From Neisseria arctica (GTDB lineage: Bacteria; Pseudomonadota; Gammaproteobacteria; Burkholderiales; Neisseriaceae): a stretch of DNA of 64,000 bases. Location: contig NZ_CP091510.1 of assembly GCF_022870905.1 (NCBI RefSeq), positions 806,001 through 870,000 of the forward strand, in the 5' to 3' direction. The notes below the pieces were generated by a model that saw nothing but the letters and a program-made list of their open reading frames with translations, was not told the DNA's origin and searched no databases. Position numbers and translations under genes: made by a program. Positions 25,586 through 34,873 of this stretch are shown piece after piece. The stretch's first letter is position 1, and each line of letters opens with the position of its first letter.

Positions 25586-27370
25586 TTAATAGACATCGCG
25601 CTGGTATCTTTTCTCTTCTCTCAGATTGTTCAGATACTCTTCGGCGTCATCCTGATCCATGTTCCCTTGTGTGGCGATGATATCAAGCAGGGTATTTTCT
25701 ACATCGCGCGCCATACGGGAGGCATCGCCACACACATAAATGTGTGCGCCTTCTTGCAACCAACTCCATATTTCTTCGGCGGCGGTAGCTAATTTGTGCT
25801 GGACATAAACTTTTTCCGAGCCTTGCCGGCTCCATGCTAAGTCGGCGCGTGAGAGCAAACCGTTTTTTCTATACTGTAGCCATTCGCTTTGGTACAGGAA
25901 ATCATCGGTAAATTTTTGATTACCGAATATCAACCAGTTTTTGCCGGTATCACCGTTTGCTTCACGTTGTTGCATAAAAGCGCGGAAAGGAGCCACTCCG
26001 GTGCCTGCGCCTATCATAATAATAGGTGTACCACCGTTTTCAGGCAGACGGAAATGCGGGTTGGGTTCCACAAAAACCCGTACAGTGTCTCCCTCTGCAA
26101 GCGTGTTACCTAGAAATCCTGATGCCGCTCCCGTATAGCTGTGTCCGTGGTGTTCGAATCGGACAACGCCGACGGTAAGATGAACTTCTTCGCCAACCTC
26201 TTCTTGGCAAGACGCAATAGAGTAGAGCCGGGGAGTTTGAGGGCGGAATAGATTGAATAGGGTTTCTGCATCCAGAGGATTGGGGTGGTCGGAAAAAACA
26301 CCTACGGGTGGGGTTGCCGCCAGATAAACATCTAATGCTTCCGCGTTTTCTACCGTCTGTTTTAGCACTTCATCATTGCTGAGTAAGGCATATTGGGTGA
26401 CTAATGCGGGGGTGTTTTGGGTAATGTCCGCATGATGGGTGAGTGCATTGCGGATATCGGTTTCGCTACCGCTTGGAAGTTTGACGGTTTCGCTACCGTT
26501 GAGTTGATGCAATGACAATATTTCATCAACCAGCGTGCTATTATTTACCGGCCAAATACCCAAGGCATCTCCGGCTTTGTAGCGGATACCCGAGCCTGAT
26601 AAGTCGATTTCGATATGTTCGACATCTTTTTCCGCTGTGCGTGCGGTAATTTTTTGACGCACCGAAAGGCTAGCGGTAAAGGGTTGCTCTTTCGTATATA
26701 ACTGCGCGGGTGGGGAGTGAGTTTGTGAAGTCGAGCTTTGGGGAGCATTATTTGCGGTATTTTGCCGGCACAATTCACTTATGGTTGTACTGATTTGTTC
26801 TATCCAAGCATTGGCTTGGGTGTCATAGTCTAAATCACAGTCAACGCGTTCGGCCAAACGTTTGGCACCTAGCTTAGACAGCTGGTTGTCAAAATCCTTA
26901 CCCGCTTGGCAGAAATTTGGATAGCTGGTGTCGCCCAAACCCAATACCGCAAAACTAAGCTTGCTTAAATCCGGTGCTTTTTTGCCGAAAAGGAATTTAT
27001 ACAGAGGTACGGCTTCTTCGGGTGGTTCGCCTTCGCCCTGGGTAGAGGTAACCAATAATAAGATATCTTCTTCAGGCAGGTTTTTGCTTTTGAAGTCGGC
27101 CGCTCCGATTAAGCGCACATCAAGCCCTGAGGTTTCGAGTTTTATCAGTAAGTCGGAGGCAACGCGGCGGGCATTGCCGGTTTGCGAGGCCGATAATATG
27201 GTGATACGGCGGGCTGGCGCCGCATCGGCAGAAAAATTTTCCGAGAAGGCTACGGTTTGCGCCACGCCTTGGCTTTGTGCCCAGCAGTAACCGGAAAGCC
27301 AAGCCAACTGAGTAGGGGAAAGGGCGGCAAGTTGCGTTGCTATTTCAGGCGGTAGAGGTAGGCTGGTCAT
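25586..27370 (-). CDS. cysJ: Sulfite reductase flavoprotein (alpha) subunit
   Basis: 594 aa NADPH-dependent diflavin reductase that passes electrons to the CysI haemoprotein for sulfite reduction. Domain order: flavodoxin FMN domain (SASQTGNARRVASDLL near 60; LVTSTQGEGEPPEEA near 107; LGLGDTSYPNFC), a linker rich in Ser/Thr/Gln, the FAD domain (RLYSIASCQEE, GAASGFLGN), the NADPH domain (IMIGAGTGVAPFRAFMQQR, VYVCGDASRMARDVE) and the C-terminal RYQRDVY. All motifs are intact. cysI and the other cys genes are not adjacent here, where bfd follows. Confidence 0.95.
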   Translation of the reverse strand: MTSLPLPPEIATQLAALSPTQLAWLSGYCWAQSQGVAQTVAFSENFSADAAPARRITILSASQTGNARRVASDLLIKLETSGLDVRLIGAADFKSKNLPEEDILLLVTSTQGEGEPPEEAVPLYKFLFGKKAPDLSKLSFAVLGLGDTSYPNFCQAGKDFDNQLSKLGAKRLAERVDCDLDYDTQANAWIEQISTTISELCRQNTANNAPQSSTSQTHSPPAQLYTKEQPFTASLSVRQKITARTAEKDVEHIEIDLSGSGIRYKAGDALGIWPVNNSTLVDEILSLHQLNGSETVKLPSGSETDIRNALTHHADITQNTPALVTQYALLSNDEVLKQTVENAEALDVYLAATPPVGVFSDHPNPLDAETLFNLFRPQTPRLYSIASCQEEVGEEVHLTVGVVRFEHHGHSYTGAASGFLGNTLAEGDTVRVFVEPNPHFRLPENGGTPIIMIGAGTGVAPFRAFMQQREANGDTGKNWLIFGNQKFTDDFLYQSEWLQYRKNGLLSRADLAWSRQGSEKVYVQHKLATAAEEIWSWLQEGAHIYVCGDASRMARDVENTLLDIIATQGNMDQDDAEEYLNNLREEKRYQRDVY

Positions 27371-27835
27371 TTATATGATTCCTTTTTATTTGTTTGTTCA
27401 TACTTTAAACAGGCCGTCTGAAAAAGGGAAAGAATGGTTGGTTGTAATAAAATGCTATTTTGTTATAAGCGTGGAAAGTATATTGGCTTAGGCCGTCTGA
27501 AAAATGCGCGTAAGATGGGTAATGTGGCGTAGTTTATTGTGTCTGGAAGCTTAAAGTTAGTAACAAATATTAACGATTCTTGACTTATATGTAAGCTTAA
27601 TGTTAAATAAGCAAGATTATTGCACAAAAATTACGGTCTTAAAGCAGTCGGTTGTCGGAAAATAAAAAGATATACGGATTGCAATACTGCTGCCGTTACT
27701 AAAACGGAAATGTTGCAATCCGGCATATGTTCGCTTTTTCGATACGATACTGTATCTAATCCGTTCTCATCGTCTGGCTTGCTATAAAAGGGCTGGTTCG
27801 ATATTCAAAAAAACATATCAATATGAGGTTTACAA
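27371..27835. other. Divergent promoter region cysJ/putP
   Basis: About 460 bases with two unpaired DUS (27413-27422 and 27493-27502) and no gene. A palindrome GATAC-T-GTATC (27746-27756), preceded by another GATAC, lies 80 bp before putP and could be an operator; I cannot name a regulator. Confidence 0.4.
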
Positions 27836-29329
27836 ATGGGTAACTTTAATCCGATGTATGTCACTTTTGGCATCTATCTGATTGCTGTGTTGCTGATAGG
27901 CTTCGCTGCTTATTTCTCCACCCGCAATTTTGACGACTATATTCTCGGAGGCCGCAGTTTGGGCAGTTTCGTAACTGCGATGTCTGCCGGTGCATCCGAT
28001 ATGTCAGGTTGGCTTTTGATGGGCTTGCCGGGCGCGATTTATGCAACCGGTATGAGTGAGGCTTGGATTGCCATTGGTTTGACGGTTGGCGCATATTTCA
28101 ACTGGCGCTTGGTAGCCGGCCGCTTGCGGGTGCATACCGAATATAATAACAATGCGTTGACGCTGCCTGATTATTTCTTTCACCGCTTCGGTGCGGAAGG
28201 CAAACTGATGAAAGTGATTTCTGCTGCCATCATTTTGTTTTTCTTTACTATTTACTGCGCTTCGGGCATTGTGGCGGGCGCTCGTTTGTTCCAAAGCCTT
28301 TTTGATATTTCATATACTCAAGCTATGTGGTTGGGCGCGGGTGCGACTATTGCTTATACATTTATCGGCGGTTTCTTGGCCGTTAGCTGGACGGATACCG
28401 TTCAAGCTACTTTGATGATTTTTGCTTTGATCTTGACGCCTATCATGGTGTATTTGGCTGTCGGCGGTGCTGCCGAAATGAGTGCGGCTATTGCTCAGGT
28501 GGCGGCGGCTACCGGTAAGGAGTACGGCAGCTTGCTGGCAGGCACGACCTTGATCGGTATTATTTCAACTGCCGCTTGGGGTTTGGGTTATTTCGGCCAA
28601 CCACATATCTTGGCACGTTTTATGGCGGCAGAGAATGTGAAATCATTGGTGAAAGCCCGTCGTATCGGTATGACTTGGATGATTCTGTGTTTGGCCGGCG
28701 CAGTAGCCGTGGGCTATTTCGGTATTGCTTATTTCGGCGCGCATCCGGAGCAAGTGTCAAGTATGGCCGGTAATGATGAACGTGTATTTATCGCATTGAC
28801 TACCTTGCTGTTTAATCCATGGGTGGCAGGTGTGATTTTGAGCGCGATCCTGGCAGCCGTCATGTCTACTTTATCGTGCCAGTTGCTGGTGTGCTCAAGT
28901 GCCATTACCGAAGACTTTTACAAAGGCTTTTTACGCCCGAATGCTGCCCAGCAAGAGTTGGTGTGGATCGGCCGTCTGATGGTTTTGGCCGTAGCGGTTA
29001 TTGCGATCGTGATTGCTTCGGATCCGGAAAGCCGCGTATTGGGCTTGGTAGCTTATGCTTGGGCAGGTTTTGGTGCGGCTTTTGGCCCTGTGGTGATTTT
29101 ATCGGTATTCTGGAAACGGATGACGGCCAACGGTGCTTTGGCAGGTATGTTGGTAGGTGCGTTGACAGTGGTATCTTGGAAAGCTACCGGCAGCAGCCTG
29201 TATGAAATTGTTCCGGGTTTTATCGCCTGTGCGATTACCGTTGTTGTCGTATCCTTGATGGGTAAAGTACCTGCTTCGGTAGAAACTAAGTTTGAAGAGG
29301 CCGATAAGGCTTTCAAAGAAGCTAACTAG
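27836..29329 (+). CDS. putP: Sodium/proline symporter
   Basis: 497 aa inner-membrane Na+/proline symporter of the solute:sodium symporter family, about 13 membrane helices. Family stretches are the N-terminal YFSTRNFDDYILGGRSLGSFVTAMSAGASDMSGWLLMGLPG (sodium and proline site in helix 2), PHILARFMAAENVKSL, ILAAVMSTLSCQLLVCSSAITEDFYK and GAAFGPVVILSVFWKRMT. The length fits PutP. Single gene; two DUS terminators follow. No putA is in the window. Confidence 0.95.
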   Translation: MGNFNPMYVTFGIYLIAVLLIGFAAYFSTRNFDDYILGGRSLGSFVTAMSAGASDMSGWLLMGLPGAIYATGMSEAWIAIGLTVGAYFNWRLVAGRLRVHTEYNNNALTLPDYFFHRFGAEGKLMKVISAAIILFFFTIYCASGIVAGARLFQSLFDISYTQAMWLGAGATIAYTFIGGFLAVSWTDTVQATLMIFALILTPIMVYLAVGGAAEMSAAIAQVAAATGKEYGSLLAGTTLIGIISTAAWGLGYFGQPHILARFMAAENVKSLVKARRIGMTWMILCLAGAVAVGYFGIAYFGAHPEQVSSMAGNDERVFIALTTLLFNPWVAGVILSAILAAVMSTLSCQLLVCSSAITEDFYKGFLRPNAAQQELVWIGRLMVLAVAVIAIVIASDPESRVLGLVAYAWAGFGAAFGPVVILSVFWKRMTANGALAGMLVGALTVVSWKATGSSLYEIVPGFIACAITVVVVSLMGKVPASVETKFEEADKAFKEAN

Positions 29330-29350
29330 TTGAAAATGTATCATTTGAAA

Positions 29351-29377
29351 ATGCCGTCTGAAGCTTTCAGACGGCAT
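29351..29377 (+). terminator. DUS inverted-repeat terminator of putP
   Basis: ATGCCGTCTGAA pair around GC with TTTTTAT after, 22 bp past the stop; a second pair lies at 29422-29449. Confidence 0.7.
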
Positions 29378-29421
29378 TTTTATTTGTGGTTTAAAAATAA
29401 AATGACTTATTCGATATTGTG

Positions 29422-29449
29422 ATGCCGTCTGAAATGTTTCAGACGGCAT
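29422..29449 (-). terminator. DUS inverted-repeat, downstream of the 339-aa gene
   Basis: Second DUS pair in the gap between convergent genes, 41 bp from the stop of the minus-strand gene. Confidence 0.5.
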
Positions 29450-29489
29450 ATTGGAAGGTAAGGTATTGCTGGAGTAGTTTGTATATATT

Positions 29490-30509
29490 TCAAAAATAAT
29501 CTTGCCGCCGGTTGCTTTTGCCGTATGCCGCATATCGGGCACGGGCGGCTGTAAGGCGGTTGTAGGTAAGGCGTTGGGTATTTTCGTTATCGTATACAAC
29601 CATTTCTCCTTGCGGTGGCGGTGGCAGCGCATCAAACCATTTCGGTAGCGTTTCCCAATAGCTGCGCGGAATATGAATAATGGAAAACATGTCCGAAGCC
29701 AGCCCTATCCCGATACTTATTTGTGTTGATGATGCCTGCAGACAATAACCCCGATCATTGAATAAGCAACAGTCTGAATCATAATGATAACGGTATAAGC
29801 CGATTTTAACGGCTTGGGGATCGGCGAATAAGGCGGCAAACATTCGTTCGAATAAGGAGGGACGATATAAGCCTTCGCTCAGCATTCCGTAAAGATTGGC
29901 CAGCCAGCGGGTGTATTCATCCATGGTAAAGCCAAACGTATGCAAAATCTTTTCTACGCGTTGGTGCGGCCTTTGTGCAATGAGTTCGACAAACTCGGCA
30001 CTTATTTGAGGAAGGCGGTGTTGCAGGGCTTGGTGCCAGAGGTAAACGAAATGGTCTTCACGGTTATGAGGGTTTCGTAAAATACTCAATAGCTTTAACT
30101 TTAGTACCTGCCATAATGAAGATGGAATTTTCAGATGGCCAGAAGGGGATTGGCGTAAGTTTTGGCAAGCTTCTTCGAAGCCGCTTTCGTATCGGCTGAA
30201 CCAGCTTTCCAAATTATATTGCTTTCCCCCGTTGCCATTGTCAAAGGTCAGCGTATATAAATTATTTACTTCAAGATTGGATGCGATATTCACGCTTTGT
30301 GCTTCGCCTCGGTAAGGGGAATGAAGCAGATTAACCGGCCAGCGGTAGACATTTTGGTTTTGCGGATTTACACGAGTGTTAAATGCAAACTGCCGCTGTT
30401 CGGTTTGAGCGATGAAATGATGGCCTTTAGTCAAATTAGCCACTAAAAGAGCATATGACTTTTCCGAACACTCGGAGTTTTCACAATCGCTAAGGATAAA
30501 TGCCCGCAT
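29490..30509 (-). CDS. Hypothetical protein, possibly DUF4238-like
   Basis: 339 aa, not firmly recognised. Residues 28-40 contain KGHHFIAQTEQRQFAF, which recalls the HHxxPxFYLRxF opening of DUF4238 proteins, followed by NNLYTLTFDNGNGGKQYNLESWFSRYESGFEEA, like their NxYTxx...E...E segment. A middle helical region (130-210) and a final beta-rich part with IPRSYWETLP follow. No signal peptide or membrane helix. DUF4238 proteins occur in accessory regions and their function is unknown. It is a lone gene, convergent with putP. Composition is similar to its neighbours. Confidence 0.55.
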   Translation of the reverse strand: MRAFILSDCENSECSEKSYALLVANLTKGHHFIAQTEQRQFAFNTRVNPQNQNVYRWPVNLLHSPYRGEAQSVNIASNLEVNNLYTLTFDNGNGGKQYNLESWFSRYESGFEEACQNLRQSPSGHLKIPSSLWQVLKLKLLSILRNPHNREDHFVYLWHQALQHRLPQISAEFVELIAQRPHQRVEKILHTFGFTMDEYTRWLANLYGMLSEGLYRPSLFERMFAALFADPQAVKIGLYRYHYDSDCCLFNDRGYCLQASSTQISIGIGLASDMFSIIHIPRSYWETLPKWFDALPPPPQGEMVVYDNENTQRLTYNRLTAARARYAAYGKSNRRQDYF

Positions 30510-30761
30510 ATGAAACCGTGATAAGGAAATATGAAAAGTTCATCATAAGTGCTTTGAAAGAGCAGGTAAAGAATCAGCTAGGTAAAATCCGAGTTTGTTA
30601 TTATATGAATTAATTGTTTTTGTTTGATGGCAACGGATAGATATGTTCGGCGGCATTTTAATATTTTTCAGACGGCAGGGAGGACAGTTTGATTGATTTT
30701 ACTTGTGATGCAGACGTAAGCATGTGAAGATCCGCATAGCTATATTATTTTGGAGAGTGAA

Positions 30762-31793
30762 ATGATGGGTAATGAAAATATTATTCGTGCTTGGGCGGTA
30801 AAGCAGCCCGGAGCAGAACTTGAGCGTTATGATTTTGACGCAGGCCAGCTGAAAAACGACGAAGTAGAAATTAAGGTTGAATATTGCGGTATTTGTCATT
30901 CTGATTTGTCGATGATGGCTAACGATTGGGGTTTCAGCCACTATCCTTTGGTACCTGGTCATGAGGTGGTCGGCGAAATAGTGAGAATGGGAAACGCGGT
31001 AAAGGGTTTGAAAGTGGGGCAAAAAGTCGGCTTGGGGTGGACAGCAGAATCATGCCAGCACTGTGATCCCTGTATCGGTGGCCATGCTAATTTATGTTCC
31101 CATGCTGTGCCTACGGTCCTTGGCGGAATACATCAGGGCGGTTTTGCCGATAAAGTGCGTGCCCAATGGCAATGGGTGATTCCTCTGCCTGAAAATATGG
31201 ATATGAGTAAGGCTGGCCCTTTACTATGCGGGGGAATTACCGTATTTGAGCCACTGTTGCAGCATGGAATCAATGCCAGTCATAAAGTTGGCGTAATCGG
31301 CGTTGGCGGTCTCGGTCATATGGCGTTAGGTTTTTTCAATGCTTGGGGCTGCGAGGTAACCGCATTTAGTTCGAATCCTGATAAATATGATGCGATTTAC
31401 CGCATGGGAGCACATAAAATTCTGGACTCTCGCGATACGGAAGCATTTACCCAGGCCGCAGGAAGCTTGGATCTGATCGTTTCAACGGTTAACGTGAAAT
31501 TAGACTGGAATGCTTACATGACCTTGCTGAAACCGCATGGAAAACTGCATATTGTCGGTGCTACGTTGGAGCCACTTGATATTGCCGCATTTTCATTGAT
31601 CAGCGGGCAAAAAGCCGTAGCGGGGTCTCCTACCGGTTCGCCGGCACAATTGCGTACAATGATAGAGTTTGCCGCCCGTAAACAGGTAGAGCCGATTGTT
31701 GAAGAGTATCCGATGTCTCGGGTAAATGAAGCTGTTCAACATCTTGAAGCAGGCAAAGCACGTTATCGGATTGTATTAAAAAGTGATTGGTAA
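30762..31793 (+). CDS. Zinc-dependent alcohol dehydrogenase (YahK/Ahr-like)
   Basis: About 343 aa cinnamyl-alcohol-dehydrogenase-type MDR enzyme, reducing aldehydes with NADPH or NADH in the cytoplasm. Catalytic zinc ligands lie in CGICHSD (Cys 45) and PGHE (His 67, Glu 68); structural zinc Cys 98, 101, 104 and 112 lie in SCQHCDPCIGGHANLC. The Rossmann motif is GVGGLGHMAL. TTGGAGAG upstream gives the ribosome site; ATG 30762 or 30765 is the start. Physiological substrate unknown; detoxification of aldehydes is likely. A DUS terminator follows. Confidence 0.88.
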   Translation: MMGNENIIRAWAVKQPGAELERYDFDAGQLKNDEVEIKVEYCGICHSDLSMMANDWGFSHYPLVPGHEVVGEIVRMGNAVKGLKVGQKVGLGWTAESCQHCDPCIGGHANLCSHAVPTVLGGIHQGGFADKVRAQWQWVIPLPENMDMSKAGPLLCGGITVFEPLLQHGINASHKVGVIGVGGLGHMALGFFNAWGCEVTAFSSNPDKYDAIYRMGAHKILDSRDTEAFTQAAGSLDLIVSTVNVKLDWNAYMTLLKPHGKLHIVGATLEPLDIAAFSLISGQKAVAGSPTGSPAQLRTMIEFAARKQVEPIVEEYPMSRVNEAVQHLEAGKARYRIVLKSDW

Positions 31794-31799
31794 AAATAA

Positions 31800-31827
31800 A
31801 GGCCGTCTGAAAAATTTCAGACGGCCT
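31800..31827. terminator. DUS inverted-repeat terminator
   Basis: AGGCCGTCTGAAA pair with TTTATTTTTA after, in the 40-bp gap between the convergent alcohol dehydrogenase and acyltransferase genes. Confidence 0.75.
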
Positions 31828-31833
31828 TTATTT

Positions 31834-32346
31834 TTAGTCTAATAATGATTTTTTTATTACCGCAGGATTACCTGCAGCCAAAGTATAAGGAGGAACATCT
31901 TTGGTAACAACGGAGCCAGCCCCGATGACTGCTCCCTCGCCGATGGTAACTCCCCCCATAATGATGGCACGCCGGCCTATCCAGGCATTGTCTCCGATAG
32001 TGATCGGATTGGTTTCCGTGTAGCCGTCAAATATACGCCGTTCTTTATCAAACTTATGGGCATTTGAGTAAAATATGCACTCAGGCCCCATGAGGACATT
32101 TTTACCGATGGTTAATCCCCGGCAAATTTCACTGTTTACCCCAATTCCCGAGTTATCACCTATCACAGTATCGGGAAATACATACGCACCTTTTTCAATA
32201 TTGACATTTTTCCCCATATTCGGACAAACTTGTTTTCCTAATAGAAAGCGGATTTTTTTAGCTGTTTTCCCAAATGGTTTGCTGTAAGAGGGAGGTAACC
32301 AACTGCCTAATACCATCAATATTTTTAAACTGATTCTTCGTTTCAT
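31834..32346 (-). CDS. Hexapeptide-repeat O-acetyltransferase
   Basis: 170 aa left-handed beta-helix acyltransferase of the LacA/NodL/WbbJ group. Hexapeptide turns run from about residue 45 to 150 (VNIEKGAYVFPDTVIGDNSGIGVNSEICRGLTIGKNVLMG; ITIGDNAWIGRRAIIMGGVTIGEGAVIGAGSVVTKDVPP). The catalytic His is in the loop SNAHKFD. The end AAGNPAVIKKSLLD is typical. The acceptor is unknown; relatives acetylate surface polysaccharides. The N-terminal 35 residues are basic. The gene and the 370 bp upstream are AT-rich compared with neighbours, so it may be acquired. Confidence 0.85.
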   Translation of the reverse strand: MKRRISLKILMVLGSWLPPSYSKPFGKTAKKIRFLLGKQVCPNMGKNVNIEKGAYVFPDTVIGDNSGIGVNSEICRGLTIGKNVLMGPECIFYSNAHKFDKERRIFDGYTETNPITIGDNAWIGRRAIIMGGVTIGEGAVIGAGSVVTKDVPPYTLAAGNPAVIKKSLLD

Positions 32347-32720
32347 TAATTATTTCTCCCTAATTGATGATTTATATCATCTAAAATAAAGGTATATTGC
32401 ATAATCTATCTTTAATTATTTGGATATAAATAATTATGAATATGCCAAATGTATTATAGCAAATCTGATTGCATTTTAAATACTCAGTATTTTCAAGAAA
32501 GTATGCCTATACTTGAATTGGATTCTATACCTGTTTATGTGGAAATCAGTTGATATAATATAAATATTCGGTTGTTTCCGAAAAAATTGCTGTATAGCCA
32601 TCTGAATCAGATAAGGATAAGCCTAATGAGGTATAGCCGGCGTGGGCGGTTTTTAATATTTATTAGGGGGAATAAAAAACAAGTGGTTATTTAACCACTT
32701 GTTTTTTTATTGGTGATAGG
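32347..32720. other. AT-rich intergenic region
   Basis: About 370 bases, clearly AT-rich, with no supported gene. Close to lipA, AACAAGTGGTTA pairs with TAACCACTTGTT (32679-32704) followed by TTTTTTATT, a possible terminator. Confidence 0.45.
32679..32710 (+). terminator. Stem with T-run downstream of lipA
   Basis: AACAAGTGGTTA/TAACCACTTGTT nearly perfect stem with a two-base loop; T-rich on the plus side and an A-run upstream (T-run on the minus strand), so it could terminate lipA. Confidence 0.6.
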
Positions 32721-33707
32721 TTAATTAATGGTGGTTGTCTGCTCTTGGCTTTCTTTTAGTGCGATTTCGGCTTGCTCATCGGCATGATAGCTGGAGCGCA
32801 CCATCGCACCGATAGCGGCATTTGTAAAGCCCATGGCATAAGCCTCTTGTTCAAACTCTTTGAATTGAGCAGGCGTTACATAACGTAAGACAGGCAAGTG
32901 GCCGTCTGAAGGTTGTAGATATTGCCCTACCGTAATCATTTCGATGTTGTGGGCACGCATATCACGCATAATTTCCCGTACTTCGTCATCTGTTTCACCA
33001 AGGCCGACCATAATGCCCGATTTGGTAGGAATATGTGGCATCATTTCTTTATAACGGCGTAATAATTCGAGAGAATGCTTATAATCTGAGCCCGGGCGGG
33101 CCTGTTTGTATAGGCGCGGGTGAGTTTCCAAATTATGGTTTAATACATCAGGCGGAGTTTGAGCAAGAATCTCTAAGGCGATATCTAAACGCCCACGGAA
33201 ATCGGGCACAAGAATTTCGATTTTGGTTTGCGGGCTCTTTTCGCGGATGGCATTGATACAATCGGCAAAATGTTGGGCACCGCCATCACGCAGATCGTCT
33301 CGGTCAACAGAGGTAATCACGACATAGCGCAGATTCATCGCCGCAACCGATTCTGCCAAATTTTTCGGTTCGTCCGGATCTAGCGGGTTGGGGCGGCCGT
33401 GTCCTACGTCGCAAAATGGGCAGCGGCGGGTACAGATATCGCCCATAATCATAAATGTTGCGGTTCCCTTGCTGAAGCATTCGCCGATGTTAGGGCATGA
33501 GGCTTCTTCACATACGGTATGCATTTTTTGATCGCGCAGTATGTTTTTAATTTCGAAAAATTTTTTTCCACTTGGTAATTTGGCGCGAATCCACTCGGGT
33601 TTTTTTAGTTTTTCTTCAAGAGGAACAACTTTAATCGGAATGCGCGCGGTTTTGTCGGCACCTTTCAGTTTGATGCCTTGTTTGGGATCTGTTTTGATTT
33701 CGCTCAT
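32721..33707 (-). CDS. lipA: Lipoyl synthase
   Basis: Radical-SAM enzyme that inserts two sulfurs into protein-bound octanoyl groups to make lipoate. 328 aa from ATG 33707. Auxiliary cluster Cys 66, 71 and 77 ([12 protein letters not shown]) and radical-SAM Cys 92, 96 and 99 (CTRRCPFC). The C-terminal RSSYHADEQ gives the conserved serine ligand. A longer frame to 33767 overlaps lipB and is rejected. It follows lipB after 16 bp in a ybeD-lipB-lipA operon. Confidence 0.97.
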   Translation of the reverse strand: MSEIKTDPKQGIKLKGADKTARIPIKVVPLEEKLKKPEWIRAKLPSGKKFFEIKNILRDQKMHTVCEEASCPNIGECFSKGTATFMIMGDICTRRCPFCDVGHGRPNPLDPDEPKNLAESVAAMNLRYVVITSVDRDDLRDGGAQHFADCINAIREKSPQTKIEILVPDFRGRLDIALEILAQTPPDVLNHNLETHPRLYKQARPGSDYKHSLELLRRYKEMMPHIPTKSGIMVGLGETDDEVREIMRDMRAHNIEMITVGQYLQPSDGHLPVLRYVTPAQFKEFEQEAYAMGFTNAAIGAMVRSSYHADEQAEIALKESQEQTTTIN

Positions 33708-33723
33708 GATGTGTCTTTCGAGA

Positions 33724-34326
33724 TTAGGCAAGATTGGCGCTAAGGTGTTCGGTGAGTTTTGCGGCAACTTCGCTTAGAGGCGGACAGGGTGTGATGAAGT
33801 CGGCAATCTGTACCATTTCCATTCCGGCATAGCCGCAGGGATTGATGTGTGTGAAGGGGGTTAAATCCATATCTACGTTTAATGCCAAGCCGTGGTAAAC
33901 TGAACCGTTTTTAATACGCAAACCTAGTGAAGCGATTTTTCTTCCATCAACATATACGCCGGGGCGGGCCGGATCGGCAGCCGCTTCGATACCGTAATCG
34001 GATAAAGTGGCGATAATACTGTTTTCTAAAGCCGAAACAATATGGCGAACACTGGTTTTGCGGCGTTTAAAATCAATCAAAGTGTAAATGACCAGTTGGC
34101 CGGGGCCGTGGTAGGTAATTTGTCCGCCTCGATCAATTTGTACAACGGGAATGTCGTCATGTATTAACAAATGCTCCGGCTTACCCGCCAAACCTTGGGT
34201 AAAAACCGGAGGGTGTTCGACTATCCACAGTTCATCCTCGGTAGCATCGGTGCGCTCCGCATTAAATGCTTTCATAGCTTCGAAGACGGGTGTGTATTCA
34301 GCTTGGCCCAGCTCTACAACTTTCAT
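33724..34326 (-). CDS. lipB: Octanoyltransferase
   Basis: 200 aa. Moves octanoyl from acyl carrier protein to lipoyl domains, the step before LipA. Seen are [23 protein letters not shown] near residue 67, catalytic Lys 130 ([12 protein letters not shown]) and catalytic Cys 164 ([11 protein letters not shown]). Its ATG lies one base after the ybeD stop (TAAAATG), so translation is coupled. Confidence 0.97.
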   Translation of the reverse strand: MKVVELGQAEYTPVFEAMKAFNAERTDATEDELWIVEHPPVFTQGLAGKPEHLLIHDDIPVVQIDRGGQITYHGPGQLVIYTLIDFKRRKTSVRHIVSALENSIIATLSDYGIEAAADPARPGVYVDGRKIASLGLRIKNGSVYHGLALNVDMDLTPFTHINPCGYAGMEMVQIADFITPCPPLSEVAAKLTEHLSANLA

Positions 34327-34327
34327 T

Positions 34328-34597
34328 TTATAAAACCATTTTGATCATCGGATGGCTTGTGAGGGCACGATAAATATTATCCAGCTGCTCCTGGCTAGAT
34401 ACATTTACTTTAGCTGTGGCACCTAAATAATTGCCTTTACTGCTTGGACGGATACTGATTTGCCCGGCTTCGGTATCCGGGGCGTGTTGACGGATGATTT
34501 CCAATACTGTTGATTCGAATTCAGGATGTTGCGCACCCATGATTTTCAAAGGGAACTGACAGGGAAATTCGATCAGTGAGGTTTGTTCTTCAGACAT
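34328..34597 (-). CDS. ybeD: YbeD/DUF493 family protein
   Basis: 89 aa ACT-like small protein, UPF0250, usual length. Signature [28 protein letters not shown], then [38 protein letters not shown]. In most proteobacteria ybeD sits before lipB as here and is thought to regulate lipoate formation; its biochemical role is not settled. AAGGAG lies just upstream of the start. Confidence 0.93.
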   Translation of the reverse strand: MSEEQTSLIEFPCQFPLKIMGAQHPEFESTVLEIIRQHAPDTEAGQISIRPSSKGNYLGATAKVNVSSQEQLDNIYRALTSHPMIKMVL

Positions 34598-34804
34598 TGC
34601 AACTCCTTAAAAAGCGGCATGCCGGTTATCTGAAACATTTCAGACGGCATAGACAACAAAATTTTTTTTATTCTATCGCAAAGTGCCGTCTGAATCTATG
34701 TTGCAGGGAAATCGTTAATCAAAACATTTTTACACATTTGCTACCGGTATGGGGATGATTTGTGTAAAGGTTGAACATAGATGCCGGCCATCTTCTTTTC
34801 AAGG

Positions 34805-34831
34805 CTTGAAAAAAGTAGTGCTGCCCCAACT
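34805..34831 (+). promoter_or_regulatory. Heat-shock sigma-32 promoter of lon
   Basis: CTTGAAA, a 12-base spacer, then CCCCAACT, close to the RpoH consensus CTTGAAA-N11-15-CCCCATNT. It lies 43 bp before the chosen lon start. Confidence 0.7.
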
Positions 34832-34873
34832 TCGCAGTTAACCTAATTTGCAATGAAGCAAGAGATACCAGCA

